The notes beneath the pieces are model-generated. The model saw nothing but the letters and a program-made list of their open reading frames with translations, made no database searches and was not told the origin of the DNA. The position numbers and the translations under genes are program-made. From positions 421,393 to 433,176 of the forward strand of contig NW_003139817.1 in NCBI RefSeq assembly GCF_000003605.2: a stretch of DNA of 11,784 bases, read 5' to 3'. Below, one piece after another: positions 8,294-11,784 of the stretch. The stretch is from Saccoglossus kowalevskii (Eukaryota > Hemichordata > Enteropneusta > Harrimaniidae). Numbering within the stretch: the first letter of the stretch is position 1; each line of letters opens with the position of its first letter.

Positions 8294-8640
8294 CATGCTA
8301 TTTATCAACCTTGTTTCTTCTGTTCTAGTTTAATATATTATGATACATATATTTATCTACCTGATTCCTCTTATACTGGCAGTCACCAAGCTGATTCCCT
8401 GATATCCCTGACTATTAAACCTAATTCCCTCTATCCTAAGTCAAGTGTGACAGTAAGTAACCTTAGTACCAACTTAGCTCTGCCTAACCCGAGTTTGGTT
8501 GTAACATTCACTGACTTTGTTTAGCATGTTCCAGTTGACATTTACCAACCTGGTTCCTCCTGTCTCAGTCAGGTTGTTACATTTCACCGACGTGTCTCTT
8601 CCTGTTTCAGTTGATATGCTACATTCATTGCTTGTTCATT
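8294..8640 (+). repeat. Degenerate array of ~30-42-bp units
   Basis: Imperfect units share ACATTTACC-ACCTG-TTCCTCCTGT-TCAGTTG-like content. The last three are clearest: from about 8528, 8564 and 8606, each with a pyrimidine-rich TTCCTCCTGT/TTCCTGTTTCAG segment and then a GTTG...ACATTC segment. Earlier units (ACCTGATTCCTC, AGCTGATTCCCT, ACCTAATTCCCT) are more diverged. The low stop frequency of this array opens plus-strand frames at 8261-8524 and 8517-8786, whose Ser/Pro/Leu-rich translations are not recognised proteins. Confidence 0.5.
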
Positions 8641-9833
8641 GTGTTGAAAACTCTATAATTTATTACATTAAGTTTTTATTTTATTGGCCGTTAACAATTA
8701 ATTTATTGTGCTGCTTATTGCTTCTAACAGTTGTATTAACAGTTAATGATAGATATGTATTGTCTATGAAAATAATTCCCTTCTGAAATTTGAGATACAT
8801 GTACATGTTTAATTTCCATGGGGATGACCTGACAAGACCTGATTCAACTTTAAGTTGTCCTTATATAGGACTTTTTAGAGCCGCTTCTTTCATTGAAATA
8901 TTTGCAGACCTTAATTAGATTGTTTTGTCATTTTTACAAATCAAATTTCCTTAAGACTGGTGTCAAAAATCTGCCTAAACAGAATTTTGGGGGGGGGGTG
9001 CTAAAGAAGTAATAAAAAGTAAGTTACAATCATTTACATTGCCACTTTTGGTGATCCACTGCACGTTACAACACAAGGGCACCTGTATATGTACATATAA
9101 ACCCCAATAATGGAACAGTGTCATTAGTAATTGGAAGGAACACATGGCCATGATTAGTGTGTACGGTCAGTATAATGTACATGTATAGCCATGTTATCTA
9201 ATCAGTCTATAGTTTGGGATATAAATAGATTTCCAACTGGGATAAAGCGGATAATGTAATAAACAAAGTTTAATAAATAGATCATTTCACTAAATGTGCC
9301 GTGTTTAAGGGATTTTCATCCTATTTTAGCCAGTTGAGAATATTAAATTTTAATGAGAAATACAAACACCAGATTTAAATTCATGAGGTAATGTCAATAT
9401 AAATGAAATAATACCTTCCTTCATACCATTATACTGTTGTTGTTACATTTAGAACAACTGCAGATACTTGTTTTTTTTATCTGTGTTGTGCTTGTTTATA
9501 TGTCACTATACAACACACAGTAATAATACAAGTTTCTATACTTTATGCAGTAAAATATGTATCATGGGTAATGGCTCTGTACAATGTATATCTGTACATT
9601 GCAGTTCATCAAGAATGTCATCACACAACACATACATTTTATAGGTTTTACAGGTGTAGTTGGTTTGATGACTATCATGCTTTGGTCCTTGTTTATAAAC
9701 AAATTTTTCACTTTGCCAACTATTATTTCTGCTTCACTTCCATTCATCTATGTCATGTGGCTATGTGACACACATGACTTGTAACAGATAGGTGTTTCAA
9801 GGTTAATAAGAAGGGTTATAATTTTAACTTTTT
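8641..9833. other. Intron with a G10 tract, no supported gene
   Basis: A run of ten G lies at 8989-8998. The stretch 9562-9784 is open in three frames at once, one giving a hydrophobic 66-residue peptide, but no family is recognised and there are no convincing exon borders. Three simultaneous open frames suggest a stop-poor patch by chance. Confidence 0.45.
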
Positions 9834-10660
9834 AGCTCCGCTGTCGACTTCGTCGTCGAGCGGAGCTTATCATATGAGTGATTGTCCGTCGTCGTCCGTG
9901 TCAATGTTTTACTTTTTCGACTTCTTCTTGAAAACTTCTAGCCTGAATGCTTTGATACTTGGTGTATATGTACCTTAGGTAGACCTCTCTTAGGTTTGTT
10001 CATTTCATGTTGATATCTTCAATTCTCTAATTTTGGTGAATATTTTTGTCATTTTTGGTAAAAAGTGATATTTTCTTGTTAAAAAACGCAAGTCCAATTG
10101 CTTTGATATTACATATATAGGTACTACATGTGTACTTCTCTCAGATTTGTTCATTTTGTAATGTTATCTTTAATTCTCTAATTTTGTGAATATTTTTGTC
10201 ATTTTGGTAAAAAGTGATATTTTCGACTTCTTGTTAAAAACCGCAAGTCCAATTGCTTTGATATTACATATATAGGTACTACATGTGGACCTCTCTCAGA
10301 TTTGTTCAATTTGTAATGATATCTTTAATTCTCTAAATTTGGTGAATATTTTTGTCATTTTTGGTAAAAAGTGATATTTTCGACTACTTGTTAAAAACCG
10401 CAAGTCCAATTTCTTTGATATTACATATATAGGTACTACATGTGGACCTCTTTCAGATTTGTTAATTTCGTGGTGATATTTTCAATTATCTAATTTTGAT
10501 GATTATTTTTGTCATTGTTGGTGAAAAGTGATATCTTTGACTCCTTGTTGAAAACAGCAAGTCCCATTGCTTTGATACTATACATATTGTTCATTTTCTA
10601 ATGATATCTTCTGTTCTTTAATTGAAATGTGCAGCGGAGCTATCTCAGCCGACCGGCTGC
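9834..10660 (+). mobile_element. Pearl/HINE-like non-autonomous element with a tandem-repeat core
   Basis: The left end AGCTCCGCT (9834-9842) forms a hairpin with AGCGGAGCT at 9859-9867, and the same arm recurs inverted at 10633-10641 (CAGCGGAGCT). A second hairpin, CAGCCG-AC-CGGCTG (10646-10659), lies just outside the right arm. Between them are ~155-bp tandem repeats. Short subterminal inverted repeats, a repeat core and a 3' hairpin are the known architecture of bivalve pearl elements and of Helentron-associated elements (HINEs), which are moved by a rolling-circle Rep/helicase. No protein is encoded. The exact outer boundaries are uncertain; T-rich DNA flanks both sides. The family is assigned by structure only. 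Confidence 0.68.
9911..10624 (+). repeat. ~155-bp tandem repeats inside the pearl/HINE-like element
   Basis: The anchor CTTTGATA occurs at 9950, 10101, 10256, 10413 and 10570, giving periods of 151, 155, 157 and 157 bp. Each unit contains CAAGTCCAATTGCTTTGATA, a CTCTCAGATTTGTTCA-like segment, AATTCTCTAATTTT, TTTTTGTCATTTT and GGTAAAAAGTGATATTTTC. The units anchored at 10101, 10256 and 10413 are the most alike, the first and last are more diverged, and the last is shortened by a deletion of about 30-40 bp. Confidence 0.92.
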
Positions 10661-11784
10661 TTGTTTCTTTTTTCAAGTGCACGTATATGTCTACTTTGTA
10701 TTACCTATAAGTTCTGTCACGTACTGCACCTGGATATTCTATATTTTGATTTTTTGACTAAAATATAATATTCTCTAAACGTAGTAGTTAATTTTTATAA
10801 TAATCAGTATACAAATGCATTCTGGAACAATTACTACAATGCATACTGGGCCGGGTATGTTGGTGGTGATTACATCTACCACATATTTCAGTGATCAAAT
10901 ATGGTATCACATGCAGATTGGATACATGTTTAATTGAGTGATAACAATCAAAAGCATGTATATCATAAAAACACCTCTCTTCTCCTCTCTTTGTTCCTTC
11001 ACCCACAACAGTACTATTAATGTCACAGAAATCATGTGTGTGTATTCCCACACTTGACAAGGCATATGCCCATCATTGATAATTTATACACCTTTTAAAC
11101 CTTTTGACAGAAGTCATGTTTTAATATTCATAACACGTTCACTTCATTATGCAGTGCCCTGATGTAGGCTCCATGTACAATTACTGAGTCAATTCAACTT
11201 GTCATTTCTGCGACTATAGATGTCAAATTATTATAGAAATCATTTGTGAATTTAGGTTAAAACATCAATTTATGAAAGGTTATAATATTTAGAACATTAA
11301 ATTGGTCAAAAACCTTAACAGGTTTAGACAGTGCTAAAAATACGAATGAATACCTTCCTCACAGTGTTATCTTCAATCTAATTTGACATGACACCATGCA
11401 TACAAACCAGTGTAATAAACAAAATTCAGTTCTATTAATTGTATCCATGAAGGCTCAGCATTCTTTATGCATTCTAGTGCTCCAGTTGTTATTATTCCAT
11501 GCATTAAATTAACAAGTATAAAAAATGTTACACAGCAATAAATATAATGATATATTACATGGCTACGTACACTGTGGGGAGATTCAGAGAAAATCTGTAT
11601 TGGTTGTCATGGAAGACTTTCAATTTATTGCACGTGTGATGTGACTTTATTCAATATTCTGTGTTCGTACTATAGCCATAAAGGTGCTGACATGTGATGC
11701 ACTTTGGTTGGGTTTCTTGACAGGAAGTGTTCTGGGTAAAGTACATTTGCAAAGCTCTTAGTAATCTACCTTCGGACATTAAGG
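10661..11784. other. Intron, nothing recognised
   Basis: No exon of the kinase was found. A minus-strand frame (10788-11060) has scattered Cys and His but no regular zinc-binding spacing. Near the right edge TTTCTTGACAG followed by GGTAAAG could mark a 12-nt exon, but nothing supports it. Confidence 0.5.

Noticed and set aside
8261-8786. Two overlapping plus-strand frames (87 and 89 residues)
   Set aside because: They translate a degenerate repeat array and the T-rich DNA after it; composition and repeats do not resemble a protein domain.
8866-8880. CArG-box-like CCTTATATAGG
   Set aside because: It has seven A/T bases between CC and GG instead of six, so it is not a proper SRF site.
9562-9784. 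Hydrophobic 66-residue plus-strand frame that could be a membrane-protein exon
   Set aside because: No family is recognised, there is no convincing donor, and two other frames are open over the same bases, so a chance stop-poor patch is more likely.
10788-11060. Minus-strand 90-residue frame with many Cys and His
   Set aside because: Cys/His spacing does not fit a zinc-binding fold known to me, and no splice signals frame it.

Overview
The window looks like AT-rich nuclear DNA from an invertebrate animal, most likely a bivalve mollusc. Three things point that way: eukaryotic splice signals, very frequent TACATGTA palindromes, and a mobile element with inverted ends around a core of ~155-bp tandem repeats, an architecture known from the bivalve pearl and Helentron-related (HINE) families. 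This assignment is an inference from sequence style. There are no bacterial-type operons, rRNA or tRNA genes, or CRISPR arrays.

Only one coding segment can be supported. A 288-nt exon (5693-5980, + strand) has a strong acceptor and donor. Its first ATG (5860) opens a 40-codon reading frame that closely resembles the N-terminus of the PCTAIRE kinases CDK16/17/18, most like CDK17. It is therefore read as the 5' UTR plus first coding exon of a CDK17-like gene. The kinase domain lies beyond the right edge, so 5981-11784 is intron. The 5.7 kb to the left is intron or promoter-proximal DNA.

The rest is non-coding. Left of the exon are one full MITE (1192-1403), a MITE fragment (about 1600-1645), a candidate regulatory module rich in palindromic factor-binding motifs (about 2290-2830), a 42-bp minisatellite of about eight units (3275-3605), and a second MITE copy (4209-4399). 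Right of the exon are an inverted third MITE copy (6104-6302), a second MITE family (6914-7099), a degenerate array (about 8294-8640) and the pearl/HINE-like element (9834 to about 10660). Most other open frames are chance openings in AT-rich DNA or translations of repeats.

The most interesting points are the oppositely oriented MITE copies on either side of the coding exon, which could pair in the transcript; two MITE families sharing the same outermost bases; the HINE-like element; and the motif cluster near 2.3-2.8 kb.
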